This document shows positions 1-9,634 of a stretch of DNA of 56,522 nucleotides, piece by piece. The stretch comes from CAYPIE01 sp964410665 (lineage in GTDB: Bacteria > Planctomycetota > Planctomycetia > Gemmatales > Gemmataceae), in the NCBI GenBank assembly GCA_964410665.1, contig CAYPIE010000035.1:1-56522 (forward strand), read 5' to 3'. Under the pieces are notes generated by a model. That model was not told the origin of the DNA and searched no databases. It saw nothing but the letters and a program-made list of their open reading frames with translations. How positions within the stretch are numbered: the stretch's first letter is position 1; each line of letters begins with the position of its first letter. A program made the position numbers and the translations under genes.

Positions 1-48
1 GTAACAAGGTAACCGTAGGGGAACCTGCGGTTGGATCACCTCCTTTCT
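1..48 (+). rRNA. rrs: 16S ribosomal RNA, 3' end (partial)
   Basis: The window opens inside the conserved 3' end of 16S rRNA: the GTAACAAGGTAACCGTAGG block, the GGAACCTGCGG helix 45 region and the GGATCACCTCCTTTCT tail with the anti-Shine-Dalgarno core CCUCC. The mature end is placed at about 46-48 by analogy with other bacteria. No tRNA spacer or 23S gene follows; a terminator comes about 95 bases later. Confidence 0.97.
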
Positions 49-143
49 AAGGATTTGACCTAGAACATCATCGCGGATTTTCCCGATGATGATCAACATG
101 CCACTCATTCGCAGATTCAGGTGCTACCAGCTTGCTTAGATAT

Positions 144-176
144 CCCCGCCGAGTTCGCTCGGCGGGGTTTTTTTTT
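144..176 (+). terminator. Intrinsic terminator after 16S rRNA
   Basis: A perfect 10-bp GC-rich stem (144-153 with 158-167) closes a TTCG loop and is followed by nine T residues (168-176). This is a textbook rho-independent terminator. Its position shows that the 16S transcript ends here and does not run on into a 23S gene. Confidence 0.93.
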
Positions 177-224
177 CAACAGTCTTCTCACGCCATTCTC
201 ACAATCGGTTTTAGATCAACTCTC

Positions 225-887
225 ATGATCGCTCCTGAACAACTCGAGCGGCTTCAACAGGATTGGGCTCGGTTATTTGCCAGCTTCGGGGTGTCCTTAG
301 TTCAAGCGTATCCCCTGTTCGATCAATTGGTCGCGGCCTACTCGGAAAGGCATCGTTACTACCACACACTCGAGCACCTGCTCGAGATGTTTCGCATCCT
401 GAATCGTTTGGCCGATCACGCGGATGATCTGGCCAGCCTGAAACTCGCGATCTGGTTTCATGATGCCATCTACGACCCGCAGCAGCAGGACAACGAAACA
501 GCCAGCGCCGTCTTCGCACATCACCAACTTGAAGCGCTTGGCCTGCCGAAGGATATCATCGAACGGGTAGCCACCCTAATCCTGGCAACTCGGCATCAGC
601 AACCGGAGTACGTGGATGGCGATATGGCTATCCTACTCGATGTCGATCTGGCGATTCTCGGGGCGAGTTCAGAACGTTATGCCCGCTATGCCGAGGCGAT
701 TCGCCGAGAATATGCTTGGCTTCCAATGCCGACCTACCGAGATGGGCGGGTGCGGATCCTCGATGGATTCCTGGCCAGAGACCGCATTTATCGTACGGAG
801 TTGCTTTATCAGGCGGGGGAACAGGCTGCCCGAGTCAACCTGCAAGCAGAGCGGGCAGCCCTCAAGAATCTTCGGTGCGGTATTTGA
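225..887 (+). CDS. HD-superfamily metal-dependent phosphohydrolase (COG4339-like)
   Basis: A 220-residue predicted soluble protein. The N-terminal YSERHRYYHTLEH block (about residues 39-51), the FHDAIYDP motif (His79-Asp80), ATRHQ further on and the LLDVDLAILG segment match the small HD hydrolases grouped as COG4339, where His and Asp residues bind metal for phosphate-ester hydrolysis. The substrate is unknown. The reading frame is open from 132, but that stretch contains the 16S terminator; the ATG at 225 starts where the family alignment would begin, so it was chosen. It stands alone between the 16S terminator and the convergent DUF1501 gene, which ends one base away. Confidence 0.85.
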   Translation: MIAPEQLERLQQDWARLFASFGVSLVQAYPLFDQLVAAYSERHRYYHTLEHLLEMFRILNRLADHADDLASLKLAIWFHDAIYDPQQQDNETASAVFAHHQLEALGLPKDIIERVATLILATRHQQPEYVDGDMAILLDVDLAILGASSERYARYAEAIRREYAWLPMPTYRDGRVRILDGFLARDRIYRTELLYQAGEQAARVNLQAERAALKNLRCGI

Positions 888-888
888 G

Positions 889-2334
889 TTAGCTGACCAG
901 TTTGTCGATCACCTTGCCAGCATTGATCGTGAGGCGTTCTTCACGGCCACCATACGTGTAGGTCAGCTCAGTGTGCTCGAAGCCAAGTAGATGCAATATG
1001 GTGGCATGGAGATCGTGCACATGGGCCCGATCCTCGATGCCGTAGAGTCCAAACTCATCGGTACTACCGATGGTTTGACCTGGTCGAACACCCCCACCCG
1101 CAAAGAACATGCTGAAGCCAAATGGGTTGTGATCTCGGCCATTGCCTGCCTCACTCATGGGAGTACGGCCAAATTCCCCACCCCAAATCACCAGCGTCTC
1201 GTCCAAAAGCCCACGTGCTTTGAGATCGCGGAGCAAGGCTGCAGTGGGCTGGTCGACCGAGTGGCACATCGTCGAATGGTTACTCTCGATGTTGCTGTGG
1301 GCATCCCAGCGACTGCCGGCTCCGGAATAAATTTGGACAAAACGCACGCCGCGTTCGACCAGCCGCCGGGCTAATAGACAGCAGCGTCCAAAGGCGGCGG
1401 TGGACTTTTCCTTCAGTCCATAGGCCTGTTTGGTAGCCTCGGTTTCGCGACGCAGATCTACGGCGTCGGGGGCGGCTGCTTGCATGCGGAAGGCGAGCTC
1501 GTAGGCAGCTTGCCGCGCTGCTAATTGGCTGTCATCGCTACGGAGGGCCTGATGTTCGGCATTCAAAGCAGTAATCAGATCTAACTTCGTTTGTTGTCTG
1601 GCCAAGCGAACCTGCTTGGGGGGATGCAGATGGGCGATCGGTGTGCCTTGGGCTAGAAGCCGGGTGCCCTGAAAACTCGCAGGCATAAACCCTGTTCCCC
1701 AATTGCGTGCACCACCGACCGGTTCACGACCATCGGTAAGCACGACAAAGCCGGGAAGATCCTGATTGTCGCTGCCCAACCCGTAGATGGCCCAGCTACC
1801 GAGCGATGGGCGCCCGGCCAGTATCGAGCCGGTATTCATCTGAAGCACCGAGCCAACATGATTGAGGCCATCCGCCCAGCAGGCGCGGACCAGGGCGATA
1901 TCATCAACACAGGTAGCGATCTGGGGCAACCAGTCGGAAACCCACATCCCCGATTCGCCATGCTGCTTGAATGTTCGCTTGCTGGCAAGAAGATGATTCC
2001 CGCCAGTGCCCATGGGGGTGATCACCTGTCCGAAGCTCTCGGGCAGAGGCTTGCCGTGCATCTCCTTGAGCTTGGGCTTCGGATCGAATAGATCGATATG
2101 GCTAGGACCACCTTCCATGAATAGGAAAATGACATTCTTGGCGCGAGCGGGATGATGCCCGAAACGGGGCACCAGTGGGTTTGGTGTTGAGGAACCGGCT
2201 TGGGCTGAGCCGTGATCGAAGCCGATCAAAGAAGCTAGCGCCAGCGATCCAAAACCATGCGCAGCCTGGCGAAAAAAAGCCCTTCGGTCAACCGGGTAAA
2301 TCCGATGGGGAACCAGGGGTGGGACAGCAGTCAT
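889..2334 (-). CDS. DUF1501 secreted sulfatase-like protein
   Basis: A 481-residue protein of the DUF1501 family, abundant in planctomycetes and related to the alkaline phosphatase/sulfatase fold. The N-terminus carries a Tat-like signal, DRRAFFRQ at residues 16-23 followed by a small hydrophobic stretch, which suggests export in folded form. Typical DUF1501 segments follow: VIFLFMEGGPSHIDLFDPKP, VLTDGREP, the GGEFGRTP block and GRDHNPFGF near the C-terminus. It lies 8 bases downstream of the DUF1549/DUF1553 gene, so the two are almost certainly cotranscribed, as such pairs usually are. Substrate is unknown; sulfated or other polysaccharide breakdown is often proposed for these pairs, without evidence here. 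Confidence 0.92.
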   Translation of the reverse strand: MTAVPPLVPHRIYPVDRRAFFRQAAHGFGSLALASLIGFDHGSAQAGSSTPNPLVPRFGHHPARAKNVIFLFMEGGPSHIDLFDPKPKLKEMHGKPLPESFGQVITPMGTGGNHLLASKRTFKQHGESGMWVSDWLPQIATCVDDIALVRACWADGLNHVGSVLQMNTGSILAGRPSLGSWAIYGLGSDNQDLPGFVVLTDGREPVGGARNWGTGFMPASFQGTRLLAQGTPIAHLHPPKQVRLARQQTKLDLITALNAEHQALRSDDSQLAARQAAYELAFRMQAAAPDAVDLRRETEATKQAYGLKEKSTAAFGRCCLLARRLVERGVRFVQIYSGAGSRWDAHSNIESNHSTMCHSVDQPTAALLRDLKARGLLDETLVIWGGEFGRTPMSEAGNGRDHNPFGFSMFFAGGGVRPGQTIGSTDEFGLYGIEDRAHVHDLHATILHLLGFEHTELTYTYGGREERLTINAGKVIDKLVS

Positions 2335-2342
2335 GACAAGCC

Positions 2343-4505
2343 TCAGTCGATGTAAAGAAACTCATTTATATTCAAGAGCACATGACAAAGATCCGCCATG
2401 GCCTGCTGGGTTTTGTCCTTGGTCGTGGGGGGGAGTTGTTGACGTTGCTGCAAGAAGAAAGTGTGCAGCTGGTGGCGCTCGATGCTGGTGGGTGAACGGC
2501 CCAGTGCCTGTTGAAAAGCCGTCTCGATCATGGCTGCCGGCTGGCGGCCGACCTTCGCAATCACCGCGCAGGCAAAGGTATCTGCCGCCTGCAAGATCAG
2601 CGACTCGTTCATCAGCATCAACGCTTGCGGAGCGGTGGTCGTTGCATACCGTCGCGAACAGGTTTCGGTGCGATCGGGGGCATCAAACAAAGCGAACAGG
2701 GGTAGTCGAAGGTTGCGTTTGACGAAGACGTAGACACTGCGGCGAGCTCGGTCAGCAGGCTCCTTCGAAACCGTCCAGCCGCTACCGCGCCGTTTGAGTT
2801 CTCCGGGCAACTCCGGAAAGACACTGGGGCCGTGCATCTGCTTAGAAAGCGAACCATTCACGGCCAAGATGGCATCGCGGAGGGTCTCCCCCTCCAGACG
2901 TCGCCGATTCATCCGCCAAAGCAAGCGATTGTTGGGGTCCATCGCCGCGGCCTGGGCATTCCATGTGTTGCCTTGCTGATACGCTTGCGAGGTCACGATC
3001 AGACGGTGGATGGCCTTGATGCTCCAGCCCGAGCGGACAAACGTCTGAGCCAGCCAATCGAGCAGGTCAGGATGGGAAGGGCGGGCGCCTTGTGCGCCAA
3101 AATCATCCGAGGTGGCCACCAGCCCCTGCCCGAAATGCTGCTGCCACAAACGATTGACCATCACTCGGCTGGTCAATGGGTGATCGGGTTGCGTGAGCCA
3201 GGCAGCCAAGACGCTACGTCGTCCCGTCGTTGCCGGTTGCTTCGGGATTACCGGGGTCTGATGGTCCAATACCGATAAAAATCCGGGTGTGACTTCGGGC
3301 CCGGGTGTTCGCCAGTTGCCACTACGCAGCAGGTGCGTTGCCGGGACGGATGTCCCAAGATCGGTGAAGACCATCCCTAGCGGGGGCGACGGTTTGGTCG
3401 CAGCCAGCTTGCTCATCTCCGCCTTGAGTGCCTTCCAGCGTTTCTTTTCCTTATCGTTCATCCGCTTGAGTAGGTCTTGATCTATGGCCGCCACCTGCGG
3501 CTCGATCAGGGTGCCAATTTGCTTTTGCAGGGGCGTCCGTTCCGCATACGGAATATCGAGAATCTGGGCATACTCGAGAGGGAAACGTTTCCTTTTTGTC
3601 TCCGCATGTTTGGTGCGGTGTGGTGCTTCCAGTTGTTTGAGTTCGTGGCGTAGAACTGCGGTCGCTCCCTCCCAGGATTGTTGACGCTGTTGATAGTTCG
3701 TGCGTTCAGCGGCTGGCAGCAATATCCGTTCGTTGGGCCACCACCCAGCAAAGAAGGCTTGCAGTCGGTAATAGTCCTTCTGGGTGATGGGATCAAATTT
3801 GTGGTCATGACACTTGGCACAACCTACAGTCAAGCCAAGGAAGGTGGTGGCCGTGGTGTCGGTGATGTCGTTGAGGATTTCCTGTCGACGCTGCTCTAGG
3901 TTGACCGCATTATACTCATCGGGGTAGTGCCGATGCATACCGGTGGCGACCCAGGCATCTGGCTCATGGGGGAAGTACTCATCGCCAGCGATCTGTTCGA
4001 TGATAAATCGGTCGTACGGCTTATCGGCATTGAAGGCATCGATGACATAGTCACGGTAACGCCAAGCCAACGGACGCGGGTCATCCGCTTTGAAGCCGTC
4101 GGATTCGGCAAATCGGACCAGATCCAGCCAATATAACGCCATCCGCTCGCCATAGTGCGGGGAGGCCAGGAGTCGTTCGACCACTCGCTCGTAGGCGTCG
4201 ATGGCGGGGTCCTGAACGAAGGCTTCGATCTCCGCACGGGTGGGGGGGAGGCCGATGAGATCAAAGGTGACGCGTCGTAACAAGGTGGCACGCTCGGCAG
4301 GGGGGGCATATGCTAAACCGTGCCCGGAAAGTTTGGCTTGCACAAACGCATCGATGGGATTACCGACCGCATTAGAAGTCCCTGTCGCCGGGGGTTTGGG
4401 ATTGCTTAGCGGCTGAAACGCCCAATCACTTGGGAGGGGATCGGCGTACGCAAATGGAGTAGTGAGCAGTCCCCAGGTGGAGAGAATGAACAGTCGAACC
4501 AACAT
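2343..4505 (-). CDS. DUF1549/DUF1553 secreted c-type cytochrome-like protein (PSCyt2-PSD1)
   Basis: A 720-residue protein. The chosen ATG at 4505 begins a clear signal peptide (MLVRLFILSTWGLL, AYA cleavage-like site near residue 21); the frame is open to 4610, but that upstream part does not look like a protein start. The DUF1549 (PSCyt2) domain fills the first half and includes a haem-binding CAKCH motif at residues 229-233. The DUF1553 (PSD1) domain fills the second half, with SRVMVNRLWQQHFG and a terminal ALGRSPTSIE segment. Many family members have an extra N-terminal cytochrome domain (PSCyt1); none is seen here. It precedes the DUF1501 gene in a two-gene operon. A periplasmic redox role coupled to polymer breakdown is inferred from the haem motif only. 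Confidence 0.92.
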   Translation of the reverse strand: MLVRLFILSTWGLLTTPFAYADPLPSDWAFQPLSNPKPPATGTSNAVGNPIDAFVQAKLSGHGLAYAPPAERATLLRRVTFDLIGLPPTRAEIEAFVQDPAIDAYERVVERLLASPHYGERMALYWLDLVRFAESDGFKADDPRPLAWRYRDYVIDAFNADKPYDRFIIEQIAGDEYFPHEPDAWVATGMHRHYPDEYNAVNLEQRRQEILNDITDTTATTFLGLTVGCAKCHDHKFDPITQKDYYRLQAFFAGWWPNERILLPAAERTNYQQRQQSWEGATAVLRHELKQLEAPHRTKHAETKRKRFPLEYAQILDIPYAERTPLQKQIGTLIEPQVAAIDQDLLKRMNDKEKKRWKALKAEMSKLAATKPSPPLGMVFTDLGTSVPATHLLRSGNWRTPGPEVTPGFLSVLDHQTPVIPKQPATTGRRSVLAAWLTQPDHPLTSRVMVNRLWQQHFGQGLVATSDDFGAQGARPSHPDLLDWLAQTFVRSGWSIKAIHRLIVTSQAYQQGNTWNAQAAAMDPNNRLLWRMNRRRLEGETLRDAILAVNGSLSKQMHGPSVFPELPGELKRRGSGWTVSKEPADRARRSVYVFVKRNLRLPLFALFDAPDRTETCSRRYATTTAPQALMLMNESLILQAADTFACAVIAKVGRQPAAMIETAFQQALGRSPTSIERHQLHTFFLQQRQQLPPTTKDKTQQAMADLCHVLLNINEFLYID

Positions 4506-4646
4506 ATCGCGACTCCGACAGTGGAGAGCGGCATTCGGAGAAGATGAGCGTGCACAATCAGCGGGAAGGAAACAATTGATTAAGCTACTCGATTCTTCTT
4601 TGGGGTGCAAACATAAATTGACCTAAGACCTGTAGAGGGCCTGGCG

Positions 4647-5708
4647 ATGGTCGGAGACGATGCCCCTGAACCCTGGTTGCGCATTCATAGTTCCGCAAGC
4701 TTTCCTGCCTGGTTGGCTCGTGAGGGGATTGGATTAGCGTTCACCACGTACCAGACCGGGAAGCTGTTTCTAGTGGGTCGAACACCGGGGGATGGCTTAG
4801 CTGTCTTTGAGCGTACATTTGATAAGGCGATGGGGTTATGCGCGAGTGCCAACTCCTTGTGGCTTGCCACACGTTTTCAGATATGGCGCTTCGACAATAT
4901 CCTGCGTCCGGGCGAATCTTATCTTGGTGGCGATCGGTTGTATGTACCCCATGTGGGTTACACGGTCGGCGAGGTCGACTTGCATGATTTGGTGATCGAG
5001 GAGTCGGGTCGAGTGGTGTTTGTTGCAACCCGATTTAATAGTGTGGCCACCCTGCATGAACGCTTTCATCTCCAGCCGTTGTGGCGTCCGCCGTTTGTCG
5101 CACAGTTTGTCACGGTGGATCATTGCCACCTCAATGGGATTGCTTTGGAACAGGGGCGTGTTCGTTATGTCAGTTGTGTGAGTTCCACGGATACTCCCGA
5201 AGGATGGCGGAGCCAGCGCCGCGATGGTGGCCGAATTCTCGATATCACAACTGATAAAGAGATTTGCATAGGTCTGTCGATGCCCCATTCACCCCGGGTC
5301 TATCGGGATCAATTGTGGGTGCTGAATTCCGGAGAGGGGATGTTTGGGCGGATCGATCGGGAAACCGGTCGTTTTGAGCCGATCACCTTTTGCAGCGGCT
5401 ACTTACGTGGTCTCACCTTTGCGGGCGACTTCGCAGTTGTAGGTTTATCGCGACCACGTCACGATGATAACTTTGGTGGATTACGCCTCCAGGAACGTTT
5501 GTACGAGGAGGGTGAACAAACCTATTGTGGGCTGGCAGTCATCGATCTTCGCAACGGACAAATCAGCGATTGGTTAAGTATCGAGGGGATGGTTTCCGAG
5601 TTATACGATGTTGCAGTGCTGCCCAATACGGTCCGACCACTAGCCCTTGGATTTCAGACCGATGAAATTCAGCATACCATCGCGGTGGCCGATCCCGGGG
5701 GAGGATAG
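4647..5708 (+). CDS. TIGR03032-family protein of unknown function
   Basis: A 353-residue protein matching the TIGR03032 type: the start EPWLRIHSSASFPAWLAREG, TTYQTGKLFLVG, LWLATRFQIWRFDN, HDLVIEESGRVVFVATRFN and the late GYLRGLTFAGDFAVVGLSRPR block. The repeated strand-like segments suggest a beta-propeller. No signal peptide is visible, so it is probably cytoplasmic. The family is sometimes found near TPR or glycosylation genes; here it stands alone, divergent from the DUF1549 gene, and no reaction can be assigned. Confidence 0.8.
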   Translation: MVGDDAPEPWLRIHSSASFPAWLAREGIGLAFTTYQTGKLFLVGRTPGDGLAVFERTFDKAMGLCASANSLWLATRFQIWRFDNILRPGESYLGGDRLYVPHVGYTVGEVDLHDLVIEESGRVVFVATRFNSVATLHERFHLQPLWRPPFVAQFVTVDHCHLNGIALEQGRVRYVSCVSSTDTPEGWRSQRRDGGRILDITTDKEICIGLSMPHSPRVYRDQLWVLNSGEGMFGRIDRETGRFEPITFCSGYLRGLTFAGDFAVVGLSRPRHDDNFGGLRLQERLYEEGEQTYCGLAVIDLRNGQISDWLSIEGMVSELYDVAVLPNTVRPLALGFQTDEIQHTIAVADPGGG

Positions 5709-5837
5709 CCGGGTAGACACGGTTGTGCTCCAGAATTCGAAGCTCCTCGAAAAGAGGACGGGTGGGTTCTGGCAGCCGAGTGGAGCGGAATGGCAGCGTT
5801 TCCGGGTTTCTGCAATCGCTTTGACGAGGAGTCAATC

Positions 5838-5878
5838 ATCCATCGCCGCAGGGGACTTCACCGCCTGCGGCGATGGAT
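5838..5878. terminator. 15-bp hairpin between convergent genes, probable bidirectional terminator
   Basis: A perfect 15-bp inverted repeat (5838-5852 with 5864-5878) with an 11-base loop sits between the convergent ends of the TIGR03032 gene and the giant surface protein. Neither side has a clean T-run, so termination or 3'-end protection is inferred from position and stem strength. Confidence 0.6.
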
Positions 5879-5888
5879 AGGATCAACC

Positions 5889-8800
5889 TTAAGGAATCAG
5901 TGGGATCTCCGGTACGACTTGACCTGCCGCGGCTTGCAGGGTGAGCAGCACATCGCTGACCGTCAGAGAGCCGTCCCCATTGATATCACCGACTAGCCGT
6001 GGATCGACCAGCGCAAGTCCGGCAAAGCCGGTGTCCTGACCGGCAGCCACTTGAAGCGCATCGGTGACATCGGCAACGCTGATCAGCCCATCGTTATTGA
6101 CGTCGCCGAAGAACGCCGCGGTGTGAACAGCACTCTCACCAACCCCAGCGATGGCCCCGTCGTTGAGGCTCACGCCTGTGATCGACAGTACTTGGCTGAG
6201 CCCACGGCTAGCGGTACTCGGCACGCTCGCGGTGAGGTTGATGATCGATAGGTCGGTTCCGCTCAGAGCCGTTGGGCTGGAGAAGGTTACCACCGCCACG
6301 CCAGAGGTGCTCGTGTCAATGCTCACCTGTGCACCATCTGGCAGTCCCTCCGACGGGGTGGCTCCAGTAATATCAAGCAGAGCTGGATCGTAGGCGATCG
6401 AAAGACTCGCACTGGTGACACCCGTCGCATCGCTCAGTGTCAGCGGCAATCCAATGGCTGTATTTGGCACCTGGACGTCTTGGCCTGGGCCGCGAGCGAA
6501 GTCGGGTAGACGAATTACCACGCCCGCAGGATCGGTGACCGTGAACGACTGGGCATAGTCGCCACCCGGAGTTCCATCCGCATCCCCGTCGAGTTGTTCA
6601 CCGTCACTGTTGACAAATGCATTGTCTGCACTCACCAGGGTCAGCGTGTAATCACCCGCGGCCAAGGGGCCACCGGTGGCTACAAAGGTGAAGTTCTGAC
6701 CGGCGAGGTCTGGGATCAAACTCCCAGCCACTTCTTGGCCATTCGGCCCGGTTAGGACCAAGTCCGGAGCACCGATCGAGCCATCTTCATAAAGGTTCAA
6801 GTCCGTTGAATCCACGGGCTGGTTAAACGCAACGACGAAGCCCGAGGTAGTCGGGGTCAATTGGGACACCTGAAGCGTACTAGGAGTTGGGTCACCCGGA
6901 ATAAAGACAACTTCGAGTAGGGGGCGATTATTCTGATCTAGCGCTTCGGAGGAGAACCATTCCACACTATTGCCGCCGCTTGGGGTAAAGCCCCAGCCTT
7001 GATTGGCTTGTGTGCCATCGACCCAAGCTTGCAGCGAAGTAGTGACATCGACTTCAACACGCCCAAGGCTGGTCATCGGGATGGTAGCGATGGCCGGTCC
7101 GACATTCGTCCCTTCTTGGAGTCCATCCCCGATGCTCTCCCAAGTCACGGTTGCTTCATTGAAGTCAACTCCTAGCATGTGCAGATTCACGGGTTCTGGG
7201 CTAGAGTTCGAGACCTCGAGGACAAGGGATGCAGACAGGATGGTGGCGTTGGCAGGGATCTGGCCCAGTTCGCTGCCGATGATCCCATCGAATCGAGTGA
7301 CGGAATGGTAGTTCTCGTTGGTCGCCTGGTCGAGTCGGAGGGTTGGATCGTTAAAGTTGTTTGCCGGATCGGCTTCGAATAAGTGAGCGTCCTGGGTCCC
7401 AGCATATTCGGCGAAGCCTTCCTGAAATACCACGCGGGAAACTTCGTTGTCGCGAATGGTGATGGTCGCCACCAACGGGGCACCGAGTGCGGCATTTCCG
7501 GTAGGATTACTCAGGGTCACCGTAAAGGTTTCCTCAACCCCTTCAATCTGATCATCATCGAGGATAGTGATCACTAACGGTCGGCTGACTTCGCCCGGCG
7601 CGAATTCGATATTGTTTGAACGCGGAATATAGTCTTCATTTGCTACTGCGGTGCCGTCTACCGTGGTGAAATCGACGGTTACCTCGCCGGCACTGCCATC
7701 GACCCGATCAATGGTGAGCGTCACCGTGCCACTATCCTCATCGACCGCGAAGCTGTCCTGGGCGAATTGCAGAGTTCCAGGACTCTGATCAGCAGGAAAG
7801 ATCGATAGTTGATATTCTTTTACGTCCGTTCCACCACCATTGACCGCGCTCACGACCAACGTTGATTCGCCAGCCTCACTGGGAGTTCCTGTGATCCTCC
7901 CGCTCAGAGGATCGAAGCTCAATCCTGGCGGTAATCCTTCGACGCCCAGGGTGGGGTCGGGGTTACCTGTGGCAGTGATGGGAAACGAGTATTCTCTCCC
8001 GACAATGCCAAAGGGTGGGGCGCTGCTGGTGATTTGCGGAGCTTCGCCGACCGTAGTTTGGTTAAGAAACAGTCGCGCAGTACCGAGGAGCCCGACCACG
8101 ATGACGTCCTGGGGCCCATCTTGGTTAAAGTCAGCCAGTGCGAGCGATTGCGGCCCAATCATGTCCGCGTTAAACGGCGAATCGGGTGCGGGAGTGAAGG
8201 ACTGTCCTGAGCCATTGCCCAGGACAACGTGCAGCTTGCCCTGAACGAGCCCGTTGCTGTGATTATGATCGATCGACACAATGTCCTGTTTGCCATCCCC
8301 ATCGAGGAGCCCGGCGATTGCGGTGAAGGGCAGGGTTTGTTGCATTACCTGGGTACCGGTGGTAAAGCTGCCGTTGCCGGTGCCAAGAAACACCTGCACA
8401 TTCCCCTGATAGGGAGGCGCCGTCGCATCGCCGGGTACCCCTCCGTTTTCATCGACATCTAAGCCCGTGTTGGTGACAAGCAGGTCGGTGTTTCCATCGC
8501 CGTTGAGATCGCCAGTCGTCACGGCCACGGGAAGGAGACCGTTGGTATCGAGATTCAGCTGGCTGAATCCCCCCCCGCCGTTGCCGAGAAAGACTCGTAA
8601 GATGCCGTTGGACTGACCATAGCCGGTGGCGGAGGCCAGGGTGGCTGCCATGTCGGCGATGCCATCGCCGTTGAAGTCGTCAGCGACCACAGCGGTAGGA
8701 ATCGCGAGATCACCTGGAAAGGTTTGAATGGGGAACAGTTCCCCATTGCCGTTGTTGGCCAGCACGGTGATGTTGTTCCCGGTGGGAAATTGTCCCATGG

Positions 8801-9338
8801 CCGCATAGCCGATGTTGGCCACTGCGACATCGGGTTTACCATCCCCGTTGAAATCGGCCACAGCTACACCGGAACTCTGGCGTCCACCGGCATCCACGGG
8901 CGAACCCAAAGCGGGCGTAAAGTTGCCCGCACCATTTCCAAGCAACACCGCCACGCTGCCTTGGCCGCCGCTATTCCCATTACTGGCAATTAGATCGAGA
9001 TTGCCATCGCCATTCATGTCCGCTGCTTGCAGAAAGCTGGTGCCGGTGCCGCCCGTATTCACCAGCGTGGATGTGGGGAAGTTGCCACTGCCATCATTCA
9101 AATAGACGCGGATGCCCCCGGTCGGCAGCGATTTCCCCAGACCGTACATGGCGGCGGCAAGATCCGGCGCACCATCGCCATTAAAGTCCGCGGCAATGGC
9201 ATGGCCAGAATTGATCAATTCGCCAATCTGCCCAACGGCAGTACTTCCTGCCGTAAAGACCGGAGTAATTCGGCTTTCGAGTTCGACGATTTGTAAACGA
9301 ATCGAACGAGACGGGGCGTCCAACCGGATCGCTGACAT
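5889..9338 (-). CDS. Giant secreted FG-GAP/Calx-beta/DNRLRE/cohesin/dockerin protein
   Basis: About 1149 residues from the ATG at 9338; an upstream in-frame ATG at 9392 gives 18 more residues of unlikely sequence. The N-terminus has IVELESRITPVF, the planctomycete 'LExRxTP' motif of surface or secreted proteins. In order: FG-GAP/VCBS repeats (FNGDGAPDLAA, FNGDGKPDVAV and others, first about 400 residues); an Ig-like putative domain (ITGTPSEAGE); Calx-beta (DEDSGTVTLTID to EGVEETFTVTLSNP); a DNRLRE-type domain with TVTWESIGDG; an Ig-like domain; a cohesin-like domain (ALLDITGATPSEG); and a dockerin with two calcium loops, DVNNDGLISVAD and DINGDGSLTVSD. Probably extracellular and calcium-stabilised, with adhesion or scaffolding as likely roles. 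Cohesin and dockerin in one chain could allow self-assembly. Confidence 0.88.
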   Translation of the reverse strand: MSAIRLDAPSRSIRLQIVELESRITPVFTAGSTAVGQIGELINSGHAIAADFNGDGAPDLAAAMYGLGKSLPTGGIRVYLNDGSGNFPTSTLVNTGGTGTSFLQAADMNGDGNLDLIASNGNSGGQGSVAVLLGNGAGNFTPALGSPVDAGGRQSSGVAVADFNGDGKPDVAVANIGYAAMGQFPTGNNITVLANNGNGELFPIQTFPGDLAIPTAVVADDFNGDGIADMAATLASATGYGQSNGILRVFLGNGGGGFSQLNLDTNGLLPVAVTTGDLNGDGNTDLLVTNTGLDVDENGGVPGDATAPPYQGNVQVFLGTGNGSFTTGTQVMQQTLPFTAIAGLLDGDGKQDIVSIDHNHSNGLVQGKLHVVLGNGSGQSFTPAPDSPFNADMIGPQSLALADFNQDGPQDVIVVGLLGTARLFLNQTTVGEAPQITSSAPPFGIVGREYSFPITATGNPDPTLGVEGLPPGLSFDPLSGRITGTPSEAGESTLVVSAVNGGGTDVKEYQLSIFPADQSPGTLQFAQDSFAVDEDSGTVTLTIDRVDGSAGEVTVDFTTVDGTAVANEDYIPRSNNIEFAPGEVSRPLVITILDDDQIEGVEETFTVTLSNPTGNAALGAPLVATITIRDNEVSRVVFQEGFAEYAGTQDAHLFEADPANNFNDPTLRLDQATNENYHSVTRFDGIIGSELGQIPANATILSASLVLEVSNSSPEPVNLHMLGVDFNEATVTWESIGDGLQEGTNVGPAIATIPMTSLGRVEVDVTTSLQAWVDGTQANQGWGFTPSGGNSVEWFSSEALDQNNRPLLEVVFIPGDPTPSTLQVSQLTPTTSGFVVAFNQPVDSTDLNLYEDGSIGAPDLVLTGPNGQEVAGSLIPDLAGQNFTFVATGGPLAAGDYTLTLVSADNAFVNSDGEQLDGDADGTPGGDYAQSFTVTDPAGVVIRLPDFARGPGQDVQVPNTAIGLPLTLSDATGVTSASLSIAYDPALLDITGATPSEGLPDGAQVSIDTSTSGVAVVTFSSPTALSGTDLSIINLTASVPSTASRGLSQVLSITGVSLNDGAIAGVGESAVHTAAFFGDVNNDGLISVADVTDALQVAAGQDTGFAGLALVDPRLVGDINGDGSLTVSDVLLTLQAAAGQVVPEIPLIP

Positions 9339-9634
9339 GATGAAACTCCTGATCAATCCTGACCAAGTGCTGAAGGCACCGGGAATTCGCAAGTGAACTT
9401 AGCGATAAGAAGCGAGTCTGGGTCCGCAAGATAGGATATTGAGGATATCACCGGGCGTTGTCAAGCATGAAAATTGGTTCGACAAAAAAGTTGAACCCAT
9501 TCTGCCTAGTCCTGGACCACTGAGGAAACCTATTCGGGTCCCACAAAGTTGATGATAGAGTTATCATTTTCAGGTTTGTTGAACTGTTTGGTCTGCTGAT
9601 TATTCGGTCGATACTGCGGGGACAGCGGGATACT

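Noticed and set aside
5838..5878. A regulatory RNA element rather than a terminator
   Set aside because: It lies between two convergent gene ends and is a plain stem-loop; a 3'-end role is simpler.
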